64,000 nt of DNA from Prochlorococcus sp. AG-311-D23. Lineage in GTDB: Bacteria > Cyanobacteriota > Cyanobacteriia > PCC-6307 > Cyanobiaceae. A program made the position numbers and the translations under genes. The notes below the pieces were generated by a model. It did no database searches. It was not told the origin of the DNA and saw only the letters and a program-made list of their open reading frames with translations. This document shows, one piece after another, positions 30,726 to 42,250 of the stretch. The stretch spans positions 1 through 64,000 of the forward strand of contig QBVH01000005.1 of assembly GCA_003284445.1 (NCBI GenBank), written 5' to 3'. How positions within the stretch are numbered: position 1 is the first letter of the stretch; each line of letters starts with the position of its first letter.

Positions 30726-32372
30726 CTACGCAACTTGTGTGTTGTTTTGTTTTTTAAGTCCTGAAGCCATTCTTAAAGGATTAAAGGTTTTCCGTACTAA
30801 TTTGATTAATTGCTTCATATCTTTAGTATCTATCCTTTCATTTTTAATAATACTCATTAATAAATTTTTCCTTATTAATGAGCCTCTAGAACTAGTTAAA
30901 AGCTTTAAACCTGCTCCTGCCACTGGTATTAGCTCTTTAGCTGGTGTGCTCGAGTCTTGGACTAGTACATCGAATAAATTTTCTATTCGCTCAACTCTTA
31001 TCTGTCCATTCTGATCAAATATGACATCTAATAATATATTTATCATCTCATTAGTATCAGAAGTTAGTAATCTTTTAGCTACATATGGATAGGCCAAATC
31101 TATAATTTTAAAATCAGGATCTAATCGAATAGCAAGTCCTTCTTGGCTGATAACTGCTCTAATGATTAATGCAAATCTTGCTGGGACTCTAAAGGGATAA
31201 TCAAACATTAATTCAGAGAATTTGTTGGTAATTTCTTTAAAATTAAAAGATGCAACATCTTTACCAATTGCACTTCCAAGCACTTCCTTTAATACAGGTA
31301 CTAGAGGCTTAAGGTCCTGTTCTTTACTTAGAAAACCTAGCTTTTGAAAATCTTTTGCAACAGAATTAAAATCATTATTGATCAGGTGAACAATTGCACC
31401 AGTAAGAGTTAATCTATCTACCTCTGAAATAGAGTCCATCATTCCAAAATCTACATAGGCTATATTTCCTAAATCACCATTATGACCCTCCAGCGCAAAC
31501 ATATTTCCTGGATGAGGATCTGCATGAAAATATCCAAATTCCAATAATTGCTGTATGCCGCTGATAACACCAGTTCTTATAAGTTTTGATGGATTTAAAT
31601 TATTTTGAATTAATTCATTTCTATCTTTTAGTTTTGTGCCATCAATCCAGCTTGTTGTTAATACTTTTATAGTTGATAAGTGTCTTTCTACTGTTGGTAT
31701 TGTTACTGAATTATTCTTGTGGAAGAGGTTGGAAAATTTTTCAGCATTATTAGCTTCTTTTTTATAATCAACTTCGTCAAACAAGCTTCTTCCAAACTCA
31801 TCTATTATTTCACCTAATCCGAACCCAAGATTTAATGGAAGTATTGGCGCACTAAGAACTCCAAGTATTTTTATAATTACGATATCTCTTCTAATGTTGA
31901 AAATCAGATTAGGCCTCTGAACTTTTACTGCTACCCAATAATTACTAAATAATTTTGCTTTATAAACCTGACCAAGACTAGCTGAAGCTATTGGTTTAGA
32001 TGGGAACTCTTTGAAAAGTTCATTTGCTGGTTTCCCTAGCTCATTTTTAATGATTTCAAGAGCTTTTTCATGAGAAAATGAGGGTAAATTATCTTGTAGG
32101 TTTGTTAATTCTTCCAGCCAATCTTTTCTTATTAGATCTGGCCTAGTTGAAAGTGCTTGCCCTACTTTTATAAAACAGGGACCCAGATCAATAAGTGTTT
32201 TAAGTAAAAATTTAGCTAGTTTCTTTTGAGTTTTGTCTTCATTGCTTGAACCTTGAAATATAAGTCTTGCCAGTAAAAGTGATATTGCACCAACTATCTG
32301 AATAAATCTAGGAACCAATATCCATGGCTTTAAAATTAACCATGTTAGATCTCTTTTGAAATCGTATTTCAT
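30726..32372 (-). CDS. ABC1/UbiB family atypical kinase
   Basis: 548 aa; GPCFIKVGQALSTRPDLI, PIASASLGQVYKAKL, VAVKVQRPN, FHADPHPGNMF, VDFGMMDSI. Confidence 0.95.
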   Translation of the reverse strand: MKYDFKRDLTWLILKPWILVPRFIQIVGAISLLLARLIFQGSSNEDKTQKKLAKFLLKTLIDLGPCFIKVGQALSTRPDLIRKDWLEELTNLQDNLPSFSHEKALEIIKNELGKPANELFKEFPSKPIASASLGQVYKAKLFSNYWVAVKVQRPNLIFNIRRDIVIIKILGVLSAPILPLNLGFGLGEIIDEFGRSLFDEVDYKKEANNAEKFSNLFHKNNSVTIPTVERHLSTIKVLTTSWIDGTKLKDRNELIQNNLNPSKLIRTGVISGIQQLLEFGYFHADPHPGNMFALEGHNGDLGNIAYVDFGMMDSISEVDRLTLTGAIVHLINNDFNSVAKDFQKLGFLSKEQDLKPLVPVLKEVLGSAIGKDVASFNFKEITNKFSELMFDYPFRVPARFALIIRAVISQEGLAIRLDPDFKIIDLAYPYVAKRLLTSDTNEMINILLDVIFDQNGQIRVERIENLFDVLVQDSSTPAKELIPVAGAGLKLLTSSRGSLIRKNLLMSIIKNERIDTKDMKQLIKLVRKTFNPLRMASGLKKQNNTQVA

Positions 32373-32460
32373 GAATTCATCATAAGTTCTTTTGGCTACC
32401 CATCTAAGGAGTTCTTTTGATTTGCTTACTGATTAATTTCACTACATTGATTTTAGGTAA

Positions 32461-33867
32461 ATGTTTTATTCTATGGGGCTTTTAAACTTGCTTTCTACTA
32501 ATAGAAGCGAAAATCTTTTTTTACCAGCACATGGAAGAGGAAATGCTCTCCCAAAAAACATAAAAAAACTATTGAGGCTTAGACCAGGTATTTGGGATTT
32601 GCCTGAGCTTTTTGAGATTGGTGGCCCGTTGATCAGTGAAGGAGCAATAGCCGAAAGTCAAAATTCTTCTGCCTTTGAAGTGGGCGTTGATAGATGTTGG
32701 TATGGAGTTAACGGGGCGACAGGTTTACTCCAAAGTTCATTGCTTGCTTTAGCTCGTCCTGGTCAAGCTGTTCTCATGCCAAGGAATGTACACAAAAGCT
32801 GTATCCAAGCATGCTTGCTTGGGGGCATAACACCATTACTTTTCGATGTCCCTTATCTAACTGATAGAGGTCATGCCTATGTTTTTGATAGGAAATGGCT
32901 TCATAGGGTTTTAAAAAAAGCAAAAGAATTTGAAGAGGATATAGCGGCGGTAGTTTTAGTTAACCCCACATATCAAGGATATTCTGCAGATATAGAATCT
33001 TTGATTAATGAGATTCATTCTCATTCCTTGCCAGTTTTGGTTGATGAAGCTCATGGAGCTTACTTAATTAGTCAAATAAGATCAGATCTACCTGAATCAG
33101 CTCTATTTTTTGGTGCAGATCTTGTTGTTCACTCTCTCCATAAATCTGCATCAAGTTTAGTTCAATCTGCGGTTTTATGGTCGCAAGGCGACAAGGTAGA
33201 TCCATTTAAAATTGAGAGAAGTATTGAGTTGCTTCAAACTTCAAGCCCAAGTTCTCTCTTGTTAGCTTCTTGTGAAAGTTCAATAAAGGAACTTATTGAA
33301 CCTAATGGTATAAAGAAACTGAGATCACGTATAGATGAAGCTGAGATATTAAAAGATTTTTTGATTAACAAAGAAGTTCCTCTCCTTGAGAACAGTGATC
33401 CACTAAAAATAATTCTTCACACGTCAAAATTTGGTTTGAGTGGTATTGAAGTTGATAAAAGCTTTATAAGTAAAAGAATAATTGGTGAATTGGCTGAGCC
33501 AGGAACACTAACTTTTTGTCTTGGGCTCTCATCTCACAAGAGATTAGGCAAAAGATTTGTAAGAATTTGGAATCAAATCCTTACATCTTATTGCAAACAA
33601 AAACCTCGTTTTTTTAAAAGACCACCTTTTAGTATGGTTTCTAGGCCATACAAGCCATGTTCTGATTCTTGGGGATCAAATTTTGAGAAGGTAAATCTAA
33701 AGAATGCTATTGGAAGAATTTCTGTTGAGATGGTTTGCCCTTATCCCCCTGGAATACCTTTATTGATTCCTGGTGAGATTTTGGACGAAGCTCGTGTTAA
33801 TTGGTTGATAGAGCAAAAAAGCTTTTGGCCTGAACAAATTTCTGATTTTGTAAGAGTTATTTCTTAA
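32461..33867 (+). CDS. Orn/Lys/Arg-type PLP-dependent decarboxylase
   Basis: 468 aa; FLPAHGRGNALPKNIKKLL, LVNPTYQGYSADIESL, VLVDEAHGAYL, VVHSLHKSASSLVQSAVLW. Confidence 0.92.
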   Translation: MFYSMGLLNLLSTNRSENLFLPAHGRGNALPKNIKKLLRLRPGIWDLPELFEIGGPLISEGAIAESQNSSAFEVGVDRCWYGVNGATGLLQSSLLALARPGQAVLMPRNVHKSCIQACLLGGITPLLFDVPYLTDRGHAYVFDRKWLHRVLKKAKEFEEDIAAVVLVNPTYQGYSADIESLINEIHSHSLPVLVDEAHGAYLISQIRSDLPESALFFGADLVVHSLHKSASSLVQSAVLWSQGDKVDPFKIERSIELLQTSSPSSLLLASCESSIKELIEPNGIKKLRSRIDEAEILKDFLINKEVPLLENSDPLKIILHTSKFGLSGIEVDKSFISKRIIGELAEPGTLTFCLGLSSHKRLGKRFVRIWNQILTSYCKQKPRFFKRPPFSMVSRPYKPCSDSWGSNFEKVNLKNAIGRISVEMVCPYPPGIPLLIPGEILDEARVNWLIEQKSFWPEQISDFVRVIS

Positions 33868-33964
33868 TTAATAATATCTACTCATCAGCTATAATAAATT
33901 TATTATTAATAATCCCTTTAAAGTATGTTTTCTAAACGAAAGCTATATTTTTTCACCTAATTTA

Positions 33965-34852
33965 ATGTTTTTAGCTGTTTCGAAAAAGAGATTATTAAGT
34001 GGACTTGTCGTTGGAGCTTTTGGGTTTTTAATAGTCTCTCTTGGTGATTGGTGGTTTTCTATTTCAATAAGTTTAATTGTTCATTTAGCTCTTCTAGAGT
34101 TCTTTCGGATGGCAGAATTTACTGGGATAAGACCAGCTACTAAGACAACATTATTAGCCTGTCAAATATTACTTTTCTTCACTCAATTATCTTCTAAAGG
34201 ATATATATCTATTGAAATATCAGATGCTATTTTGCCATTATCTGGTGCTGCTATTTGTGGTTGGTTATTACTACAACCTGTTACTGGTTCTATTGCTGAT
34301 GTAGCAGCATCAATATTCGGTTTGTTTTATTTAGGTTTCTTGCCAAGTCATTGGATTAAGTTAAGAAATCTTTTAGAGATTGATTTAACAAATAACTTCA
34401 ACTTGATCCCCACTGATTGGTCATCATCTATCACTTTTGGAATGCTAATAACTTTTTCTACATGTTTTATGATAGTTGGATTTGATATTGGCTCTTATTT
34501 TGTTGGTAAGAAGTTTGGCAATCACTCTCTATCCCCAATTTCACCTTCTAAAACTATTGAGGGTGCTATTGGCGGACTACTATTTTCAATATTTATAGGA
34601 TCCTATTTCGGCTATCTACTTAGATGGGAATTTGGAATATTAATCGGAATATTTATTGGTGTTTTAGTAGCTTTGTTTTCTCTTGTTGGAGACCTTACAG
34701 AATCAATGCTGAAGAGGAATGCTGGATTAAAAGATTCAGGTGATTTTTTGCCTGGTCATGGAGGCATTCTCGATAGAATAGATAGTTATTTATTTACTCC
34801 AGCTATTGTGTTTTATATAGTGATATTACTTTCTCCATTAATTATATCCTGA
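33965..34852 (+). CDS. cdsA: Phosphatidate cytidylyltransferase
   Basis: 295 aa; C-terminal GDLTESMLKRNAGLKDSGDFLPGHGGILDRIDSYLF signature. Confidence 0.95.
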   Translation: MFLAVSKKRLLSGLVVGAFGFLIVSLGDWWFSISISLIVHLALLEFFRMAEFTGIRPATKTTLLACQILLFFTQLSSKGYISIEISDAILPLSGAAICGWLLLQPVTGSIADVAASIFGLFYLGFLPSHWIKLRNLLEIDLTNNFNLIPTDWSSSITFGMLITFSTCFMIVGFDIGSYFVGKKFGNHSLSPISPSKTIEGAIGGLLFSIFIGSYFGYLLRWEFGILIGIFIGVLVALFSLVGDLTESMLKRNAGLKDSGDFLPGHGGILDRIDSYLFTPAIVFYIVILLSPLIIS

Positions 34853-34857
34853 AATAA

Positions 34858-35523
34858 CTAAAAACTAATAGATGAACTTGCGAAAATATTAATTAAATTA
34901 TTTTCTATCTTTACATTTTTAATATATATTTTATTTTCAATCGGTATCTGAACTATCTTGTTGTAGCCTTTATTTTCCAAATAGATTTTTCCTCTTTCCG
35001 TCTTAATATTAATCTGTTTTACTTGATTAATAGAGAGATTCTTTTTAGAAGCTTTTATTAATAACTTACCATCCTTTATTTTTATATCTATTAATTTTTC
35101 TAGGTTTAATATCTCATTACTAATCTTATTTCCAATCCAATTCCATTTGTCCGATAATAGAACTGTTCTTAGTGAGCTTTGAGATAACAAAATTTTGAAA
35201 TTGATTATTGGATTATCTGTAAAGTGTAGTTCTTTATTTATTAATTTAAAATTGATTTTTAGATTAACAGCTTCTAACTGGAGTTCATCAAAAAAAAGAT
35301 CTTTATAATTAATATCCTCAGCGGAAATGTAAATTTTTTTTATCTCACCTTTAATTATTTGACTAGAAGTGGAAATAATATCTATTTTAAGATTTCTAAT
35401 CTTTTTACAATCTTTTATGATTAAGATCTTTATACCTTGCTCTAATAATTTAGTTAAAATTCCTTTCTCTTTAATCCTCTTGGCTATCATCTCATTTTTT
35501 AAGTTTTCCCCAGGCATTAGCAA
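34858..35523 (-). CDS. DUF2993 (LmeA-type) family protein
   Basis: 221 aa; lipid-binding-like beta-rich pattern; overlaps the upstream hydrolase gene. Identification by general pattern. Confidence 0.55.
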   Translation of the reverse strand: MLMPGENLKNEMIAKRIKEKGILTKLLEQGIKILIIKDCKKIRNLKIDIISTSSQIIKGEIKKIYISAEDINYKDLFFDELQLEAVNLKINFKLINKELHFTDNPIINFKILLSQSSLRTVLLSDKWNWIGNKISNEILNLEKLIDIKIKDGKLLIKASKKNLSINQVKQINIKTERGKIYLENKGYNKIVQIPIENKIYIKNVKIENNLINIFASSSISF

Positions 35524-36400
35524 CTAATTCTGGTTCTTCTAAGTGTGGAAGATGTCCTGAATTTAATGCTATTTCTATGTTGGAGTGGTAGTTCCTGTAG
35601 GTTTCTTCCTTTTCATTCTTAGGAATAATTCTGTCATATTTACCTAAAACAATTTTTAGAGGTTGAATTGGTTTTGGAAGTCCGCAGCGAGATACTCCAC
35701 CATCTGCCGCAAAGTCTGCTAAGGATGATTGCCAACCAGGAACTTTTAAATGTATTGAGGCAATTTGTTCTTCTGCAGGACCAACGCTATTTGTTGGATC
35801 CGCGAATGCCTGTCTACACAATCCTTTGCGAACAAAAGGACGACTAAGGAAAAAGGCCCCAAAATGATTCAAAGGCCATGGGATTTTTGGGTTTTTTCCT
35901 GCTAAGCCTGCGGGTGATAAAAGTAGTAATTTATTGATCTTGTTTGGGTTTTGTCTTGCTAGTTCCAGCGCTAAAGCTCCTCCCATTGAGGCACCAATTA
36001 CTCCTATGGGTTGATTGTTTGAATAATGATTTAAAATTGAATTCAAATGTTTCATTAAATATCTAAATCCATATTTGTTACCACTAGATCTAGGGCAAAA
36101 TCCAAATCCATATAGATCTGGAATGATTAATTTATTTTTCTTTTTTAGAATAGGTATGAGACGCCTATATTCAAGAAAGCAACTATCAAAGCCATGAATA
36201 AGGAGAATTTTCTTTCCTTTACCTGTTACGACTGTTGGAAATAAATCAGATTTATTTGATGAAATATTCTCTAATTGTATCCATTTTAGATCTTCAAAAA
36301 GTTTACTAGCTTGCTTGTCAATAATTTCATGTTGTATTTTATCTATATATGCCTTAATAGCGTTTGTTGTATCTATATTTTTCTTTTCTTCTTGATTCAA
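35492..36400 (-). CDS. Alpha/beta hydrolase
   Basis: 302 aa; ILLIHGFDSCFLEYRRLIPIL, IGVIGASMGGALALELA, KYDRIIP, SGHLPHLEEPE. Confidence 0.88.
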   Translation of the reverse strand: MNQEEKKNIDTTNAIKAYIDKIQHEIIDKQASKLFEDLKWIQLENISSNKSDLFPTVVTGKGKKILLIHGFDSCFLEYRRLIPILKKKNKLIIPDLYGFGFCPRSSGNKYGFRYLMKHLNSILNHYSNNQPIGVIGASMGGALALELARQNPNKINKLLLLSPAGLAGKNPKIPWPLNHFGAFFLSRPFVRKGLCRQAFADPTNSVGPAEEQIASIHLKVPGWQSSLADFAADGGVSRCGLPKPIQPLKIVLGKYDRIIPKNEKEETYRNYHSNIEIALNSGHLPHLEEPELVANAWGKLKK

Positions 36401-36416
36401 TGCTCTTAAGTATTAT

Positions 36417-37523
36417 TTATTTTGTTTTGGAGCTTGTTGGTAAGGATTGTAAACTTTGAAAAGCCCCTAAAAGGTCTTTTTCATTTATTGGGAAAGGTAA
36501 TTGATGTAAATCAGAGTCATCATTGCAGGCGAATTTACATGCTTTGTATAGTTCATTCGAGGTGGTATTCCTAAGACAAATAGATTCAATTGAAATAGGA
36601 AGATTTAGTTGAGAGAAGAAATCTAAAAGTTGTAGCTTGGCTTGTTTTGGTAGTTGACTGTTTGAATTTTTTTCTTCTAGATGTAATTGTACGAGTAAGC
36701 CAAATCCAACAAGTTCTCCATGAAGTGGTTTATTTGTGTATGCAAGTTGTGTTAATCCATTGTGTATGGGATGAGCTGCTGCTGTTCTGCATCTAGCGCC
36801 TCCCAGACCTCCTATTATTCCAGCAGTCAAGGCACATCCTTCTGCAACTGTTTTCCAAGCATTGCTTGATGGATCTGAGAAAGCCTTGTGACCGTTTAAA
36901 AATAATTGATCGCGTAAAACCCGAGCCATCTGAACTGCTTGCTGTACAAAACCATCTTGGCTTGTACTGCTTGTTAAGGAAGACTCGTACCATTTTGCGA
37001 CAGCATCTGCCATTCCGCTAGCAAGTGTTCTTGGTGGAGCGGCTCTAACAATTGTGTGATCAAAGATTAATAAGTTTGGACAGCTTTTTAAAGTTACATC
37101 TTTTACGAATTTGCCATCTGGAGTATAAATATTAGATAAAGCTGTCCACCCAGCACATGTGGATGCACTTAATGGCACAGTTATGCAATTAATGCCAAGT
37201 AAATCAGCGATTAGTTTTCCTGCATCAAGTACCTTTCCACCTCCTGCAGCAATAATCCCATCACAGTTATTATTTTTTGAGATTAGATATGCCTTTTGGA
37301 TATCTATTTCGCAGCAGTCATGATCTAAATCGAGTGAGATTGGATGAATGCCTTTCAAAAGAAGATCTTTTTTGAATGAAGTTCTTAATTTTTTTGTAGA
37401 GCTACTTCTACCTATTATTAAAGGCCTTTTGCAAAAATTAATAATTAGATCTAACGATTTAAGCCATGCCCCTTCGCCTCTAATTACATTTGAAGGGGAG
37501 ATGCTGTGATTATTTGTAAACAT
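36417..37523 (-). CDS. Iron-containing alcohol dehydrogenase / glycerol dehydrogenase-like
   Basis: 368 aa; DGIIAAGGGKVLDAGKLIADLL, ITVPLSASTCAGWTALSNIY, AAAHPIHNGLTQLAYTNKPLHGELVGFG. Confidence 0.85.
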   Translation of the reverse strand: MFTNNHSISPSNVIRGEGAWLKSLDLIINFCKRPLIIGRSSSTKKLRTSFKKDLLLKGIHPISLDLDHDCCEIDIQKAYLISKNNNCDGIIAAGGGKVLDAGKLIADLLGINCITVPLSASTCAGWTALSNIYTPDGKFVKDVTLKSCPNLLIFDHTIVRAAPPRTLASGMADAVAKWYESSLTSSTSQDGFVQQAVQMARVLRDQLFLNGHKAFSDPSSNAWKTVAEGCALTAGIIGGLGGARCRTAAAHPIHNGLTQLAYTNKPLHGELVGFGLLVQLHLEEKNSNSQLPKQAKLQLLDFFSQLNLPISIESICLRNTTSNELYKACKFACNDDSDLHQLPFPINEKDLLGAFQSLQSLPTSSKTK

Positions 37524-37543
37524 GTAGCTCTTCTATTTAAAAG

Positions 37544-40111
37544 TTAAACAGCTGCGCTTGCTAATTCTGGTTTAGAACCATTTTTTCCAAGATGTTTAAC
37601 GATTACTTTCTTACTTTCATCAATATCTACCTCAGCTTTATCTCCGTCTTTTATCCTTCCAGATAAAACTTCTTCAGCAAGGCTATCTTCCAATAACCTC
37701 ATGACAGCTCTTCTTAAAGGTCTTGCGCCATAAGAAGGATTGTATCCTTCTTCAACTAATCTTTCTTTGAAATCCTCTGAGACAGTCAAAGATATACCTT
37801 TCTCTTTAATCCTTAAGAATACTTCTTTCAACATTATTTCTGCGATGTCTTTAACTTCGTCTCTAGAAAGCTGTCTGAATACAATTATCTCATCTAATCT
37901 ATTGAGGAATTCAGGACGGAAATATTGCTTTAATTCTTCATTTACTAGTGACTTAATTCGATTGTATTGACTATCTTCTTGATTCTCACCAGAGAATTCA
38001 AATCCTAATCCGCCACCACCTTTCTCTATAACTTTAGATCCAATATTAGAAGTCATTATTATTAAAGTATTTTTAAAATCAACAGTTCTTCCTTTTGAGT
38101 CCGTTAATCTTCCATCTTCCAGTAATTGAAGGAGAAGATTGAACACGTCTGGATGAGCTTTTTCTATCTCATCGAACAAAACTACTGTATAAGGTCTTCT
38201 TCTCACAGCTTCTGTTAGTTGCCCACCTTCATTGAAACCTACGTAACCAGGAGGAGAACCTATTAATTTACTGACAGTATGTCTTTCCATAAATTCAGAC
38301 ATATCTAGGCGTATCATTGCTTCTTCACTACCAAAGAAATAGGCAGCTAAAGATTTAGTTAATTCAGTTTTTCCAACGCCCGTTGGACCAGAAAAAATAA
38401 AGCTTGCAATTGGTCTATTTGGATTCTTGAGGCCTACTCTTGCTCTCCTAATTGCTTTGGAAACAGCTTTAACAGCTTCGTCCTGACCAATCAATCTTTG
38501 ATGTAATGTATCTTCCATATTTAAAAGTTTGACTGATTCACTTTCAGTTAATTTCTGAACAGGAACGCCAGTCCATGAAGCAACAATATGAGCAATATCT
38601 TCTTCACTAACAACCGGTTGGGAAACTTTTAAGTCTTCAGACTCAGTAATAACTTGGTCCGAAGCTTCAATATTTTCCTGTGGAGTATTATTAGTATCGG
38701 AATTTCCATTTGATGAGGGTTTTTGTCTTATGTTTTGCAAAAGATTTCTTATTTTTTCTCTAAGCTCAACTTCTTTTTCTCTAAGCTCTCCTGCTTGGGT
38801 GAAATTCTGATCTCTTACTGCTTCTTCTTTACTCTTTTGTACTTTTCTTAATTCTTTATCAACTTCTTTTGCTTCAGGAGGTAATTTGGAGTTGAGTAAT
38901 CTGACTCGGCTTCCTGCTTCGTCTATGAGATCTATAGCTTTATCAGGTAAAAAACGATCGGAGATATACCTATCACCGAGATTAGCAGCAGCATCAAGCG
39001 CTTCATCTGTAATCTTCAATCTGTGATGTTGCTCATATCTCTCTCTTAATCCTTTAAGTATTTCGATTGTGTCTTTGATTGAAGGTTCTCCAATCATTAC
39101 AGGTTGGAATCTTCGCTCTAATGCAGCATCTCTTTCAATATGCTTTCTATACTCATCAAGAGTTGTAGCTCCAATACATTGTAGTTCTCCCCTAGCTAAA
39201 GCAGGTTTTAAAATGTTTGCAGCGTCAATTGCTCCCTCAGCAGCACCTGCTCCTATCAATGTATGAACTTCATCAATAACTAGAATTACGTTTCCTGCCG
39301 ATTTAATTTCTTCCATTATTTTTTTCAATCTTTCTTCAAATTCGCCTCTATATTTGGTTCCCGCTACAAGTAGACCAATATCAAGGGTCAAAACTCTTTT
39401 CTCTTCAAGTATGTCAGGAATATTTCCTTGTTGAATTCTCTGAGCAAGTCCTTCTGCAATAGCTGTTTTTCCTACCCCGGGCTCTCCAATTAAAACAGGG
39501 TTGTTTTTTGTTCTTCTTCCAAGAATTTGAATTACACGATCAATCTCTGAATGTCTGCCAACTACTGGGTCAAGCTTTGATTCACTAGCTAGCTGAGTAA
39601 GGTTTGTTCCAAATTCGTCAAGTGTTGCTGTTTTCGCTGATCCTTTGGACGAACCTGATCCTGTTGTAACTTCTGCGGTTTCACCAAGCATTCTGACAAC
39701 TTGGGTCCTGACTTTTGTTAAATCAACACCAAGATTTTCAAGAACTCTTGCCGCTACTCCCTCGCCTTCTCTTATGAGACCAAGCAATAGATGTTCAGTA
39801 CCAATGTAATTGTGCCCTAGTTGTCGAGCCTCTTCTAAAGAAAGTTCAAGTACTCTTTTTGCTCTTGGTGTGAAGGGGATTTCTACAGCAACGAATCCTG
39901 AGCCTCTTCCTATTATCTTTTCAACTTCTACCCTTGAATCTTTTAGGTTGACACCCATAGATTTAAGAACTTTAGCTGCAACACCAGTACCTTCACCAAT
40001 TAATCCAAGAAGGATTTGTTCTGTTCCGACAAAATTATGCCCAAGGCGTCTTGCCTCTTCTTGGGCAAGCATGATCACTTTTATAGCCTTTTCTGTAAAC
40101 CTCTCAAACAT
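37544..40111 (-). CDS. clpC: ATP-dependent Clp protease ATP-binding subunit ClpC
   Basis: 855 aa; two Clp_N repeats, [20 protein letters not shown]-type linker, [17 protein letters not shown]. Confidence 0.97.
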   Translation of the reverse strand: MFERFTEKAIKVIMLAQEEARRLGHNFVGTEQILLGLIGEGTGVAAKVLKSMGVNLKDSRVEVEKIIGRGSGFVAVEIPFTPRAKRVLELSLEEARQLGHNYIGTEHLLLGLIREGEGVAARVLENLGVDLTKVRTQVVRMLGETAEVTTGSGSSKGSAKTATLDEFGTNLTQLASESKLDPVVGRHSEIDRVIQILGRRTKNNPVLIGEPGVGKTAIAEGLAQRIQQGNIPDILEEKRVLTLDIGLLVAGTKYRGEFEERLKKIMEEIKSAGNVILVIDEVHTLIGAGAAEGAIDAANILKPALARGELQCIGATTLDEYRKHIERDAALERRFQPVMIGEPSIKDTIEILKGLRERYEQHHRLKITDEALDAAANLGDRYISDRFLPDKAIDLIDEAGSRVRLLNSKLPPEAKEVDKELRKVQKSKEEAVRDQNFTQAGELREKEVELREKIRNLLQNIRQKPSSNGNSDTNNTPQENIEASDQVITESEDLKVSQPVVSEEDIAHIVASWTGVPVQKLTESESVKLLNMEDTLHQRLIGQDEAVKAVSKAIRRARVGLKNPNRPIASFIFSGPTGVGKTELTKSLAAYFFGSEEAMIRLDMSEFMERHTVSKLIGSPPGYVGFNEGGQLTEAVRRRPYTVVLFDEIEKAHPDVFNLLLQLLEDGRLTDSKGRTVDFKNTLIIMTSNIGSKVIEKGGGGLGFEFSGENQEDSQYNRIKSLVNEELKQYFRPEFLNRLDEIIVFRQLSRDEVKDIAEIMLKEVFLRIKEKGISLTVSEDFKERLVEEGYNPSYGARPLRRAVMRLLEDSLAEEVLSGRIKDGDKAEVDIDESKKVIVKHLGKNGSKPELASAAV

Positions 40112-40299
40112 TTAGCTTTTACCTTTAACTATTTAATCTAATTTATCAGGGTTAAGTGTCAAATGTGTACGGTTAAGTTTTTTTTTATAAAGGGTAAATA
40201 TAAAGTGTTCGTTGAAAAATAATTAAAAGTATTAATTGATGCAAAGAAACCCCTTTTATTTGTTTTTCGATTTCGGTAAACCGTACTTAATTATTGATT

Positions 40300-40761
40300 T
40301 TATGATTTGAGATTGGTTTCTTTTTTTAAAGTAAGAGCATCTCTTCCATCTTTATAAAAATTAGATCTACTACCGACCATTTTGAAGCCCATGGATTTGT
40401 AAAAAGCTATAGCTGGTTCGTTATTGTCTTTAACCTCTAAATATATATGATTTGTTTGAAGTACTTTTGAACGTTTGATTAAGGCTGATAAGAGAAATTT
40501 TCCTAGTCCTTTCCTTTGATTCAAGGGATCGACAGCTATAAAAGTTATGTGTAATTCGTCTATTACTAACCAAGCAGAACATAAACCTAAAAGTTTTTTA
40601 GTTTCGAACTCTATGACTCCTAGACAAATCCTTTTAGAGTCATTAAGTTCAATTTCCCATTGAGATTTTGTCCAAATACCATTTAATGATTTTTGATCTA
40701 GATCCATGCAATCATTCAAATGCATTATCCCAAGTTCAATTATTGTGAGATTCATATCCAA
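40300..40761 (-). CDS. rimI: GNAT N-acetyltransferase, RimI-like
   Basis: 153 aa; ELHITFIAVDPLNQRKGLGKFLLSALI, IYLEVKDNNEPAIAFYKSMGFKMVGSRSNFYKDGRDALTL. Confidence 0.88.
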   Translation of the reverse strand: MDMNLTIIELGIMHLNDCMDLDQKSLNGIWTKSQWEIELNDSKRICLGVIEFETKKLLGLCSAWLVIDELHITFIAVDPLNQRKGLGKFLLSALIKRSKVLQTNHIYLEVKDNNEPAIAFYKSMGFKMVGSRSNFYKDGRDALTLKKETNLKS

Positions 40762-40763
40762 CT

Positions 40764-40785
40764 ATTAATTAATTAATTAATTAAT
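40764..40785. repeat. ATTA tetranucleotide microsatellite (about 5.5 copies)
   Basis: ATTAATTAATTAATTAATTAAT directly upstream of the rimI start codon. Confidence 0.9.
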
Positions 40786-40856
40786 CCTTTTCTTTTTTAT
40801 AATACTAATTTGTTAATTGATCTCTAGATTAGCTAAATATTAAGGTAAAAATTTCT

Positions 40857-42221
40857 ATGGAAGGATCAGAGGCTTTTGAACCCAATAAGGATATTGATAG
40901 TCCAAATCGAAATATAGCTCCGATCTCTACTGAAATTAATGAGAATAAAAAATTAGTTGTTGGGGGATGTCAACTTAGTGAACTCGCAAAAAAATATGGC
41001 ACACCTCTTTATGTATTTGATGAGTTGACCCTAAGGAGAGCATGCAAAACTTATATTTCTTCTTTAAAAAAATATTACCCAGGAGACTCACTTCCTTTAT
41101 ATGCTTCAAAAGCAAATAGCACACTGGCTATTTGTGCAGTTATTGCTTCTGAAGGGTTTGGACTTGACGCTGTCTCAGAAGGTGAATTGCTTACTGCCTT
41201 GAAGGGTGGAGTTAAAGGGGAAAATATCGTATTTCATGGAAATAACAAATCTCAGGATGAACTGAATTTTGCCTACAAAAATAATGTAACCATTGTTTTA
41301 GATAATTATCACGATATTGAGCTGCTAAAAAATATTGCTTCTGAGAAAAAAACAGCAAAGTTAATGTTGAGGTTTACTCCTGGCATTGAATGCCATACTC
41401 ATGAATATATTAGGACTGGACATTTAGATAGCAAATTTGGCTTTGACCCCGATGAGCTTAAGTCGGTTCTACTAGAATTAAAAACATATAACTGGGCAAA
41501 TTTAACTGGTTTACATGCTCATATAGGGTCTCAAATTTTTGAGGTTCAACCCCATATTGATCTTGCTGGTGTAATGGTTGATGCTTTAAAACTTGCACAG
41601 GAAATTGGTCACCCAATAATTGATCTAAATTTAGGTGGCGGTTTAGGGATCAAATATGTTCAAGAAGATAATCCTCCCTCTATTGAAAAATGGGTTGAGG
41701 TAATTGCTGGAGCTGTTGTTAAGGCCTGCAAGGATAGAAATTTAAATTTGCCAAGACTGATGTGTGAACCTGGAAGATCTCTTGTCGCTAATTCGGGGCT
41801 AACTGTTTACCAGATAGGAGCTAAAAAAGTTGTTCCTGGTGTTAGAACTTATTTATCTGTTAATGGAGGGATGAGTGATAATCCTCGCCCCATAACTTAT
41901 CAGTCTCTATATAGTGCCTGTTTAGTAGATAAACCATTAAATACAAATTTTGAGAAAGTTACTATCGCTGGTAAGCATTGTGAGTCCGGAGATGTTTTAT
42001 TGAAAGATTTTCTTCTTCCGTCTTGTGAGAGTGGAGATTTTCTTGCTGTGTTTGGAACAGGTGCGTACAACTATTCAATGAGTTCCAATTACAACAGAAT
42101 ACCTAGACCTGCGACAATTATGGTTGGGAATGGTTCTTCCGAGTTGACTCAAAGAAGAGAACTTCCTGAAGATCTATTGCAATTAGATGTATTACCTGAT
42201 CGCTTTATTCCTAAGAATTAG
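40857..42221 (+). CDS. lysA: Diaminopimelate decarboxylase
   Basis: 454 aa; YASKANSTLAICAVIASEGFGLDAVSEGEL, LHAHIGSQIFE, LNLGGGLGIKY, CEPGRSLVANSG. Confidence 0.96.
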   Translation: MEGSEAFEPNKDIDSPNRNIAPISTEINENKKLVVGGCQLSELAKKYGTPLYVFDELTLRRACKTYISSLKKYYPGDSLPLYASKANSTLAICAVIASEGFGLDAVSEGELLTALKGGVKGENIVFHGNNKSQDELNFAYKNNVTIVLDNYHDIELLKNIASEKKTAKLMLRFTPGIECHTHEYIRTGHLDSKFGFDPDELKSVLLELKTYNWANLTGLHAHIGSQIFEVQPHIDLAGVMVDALKLAQEIGHPIIDLNLGGGLGIKYVQEDNPPSIEKWVEVIAGAVVKACKDRNLNLPRLMCEPGRSLVANSGLTVYQIGAKKVVPGVRTYLSVNGGMSDNPRPITYQSLYSACLVDKPLNTNFEKVTIAGKHCESGDVLLKDFLLPSCESGDFLAVFGTGAYNYSMSSNYNRIPRPATIMVGNGSSELTQRRELPEDLLQLDVLPDRFIPKN

Positions 42222-42250
42222 GTAAGTTGAAATAACGTCGGGGTGCAGGA

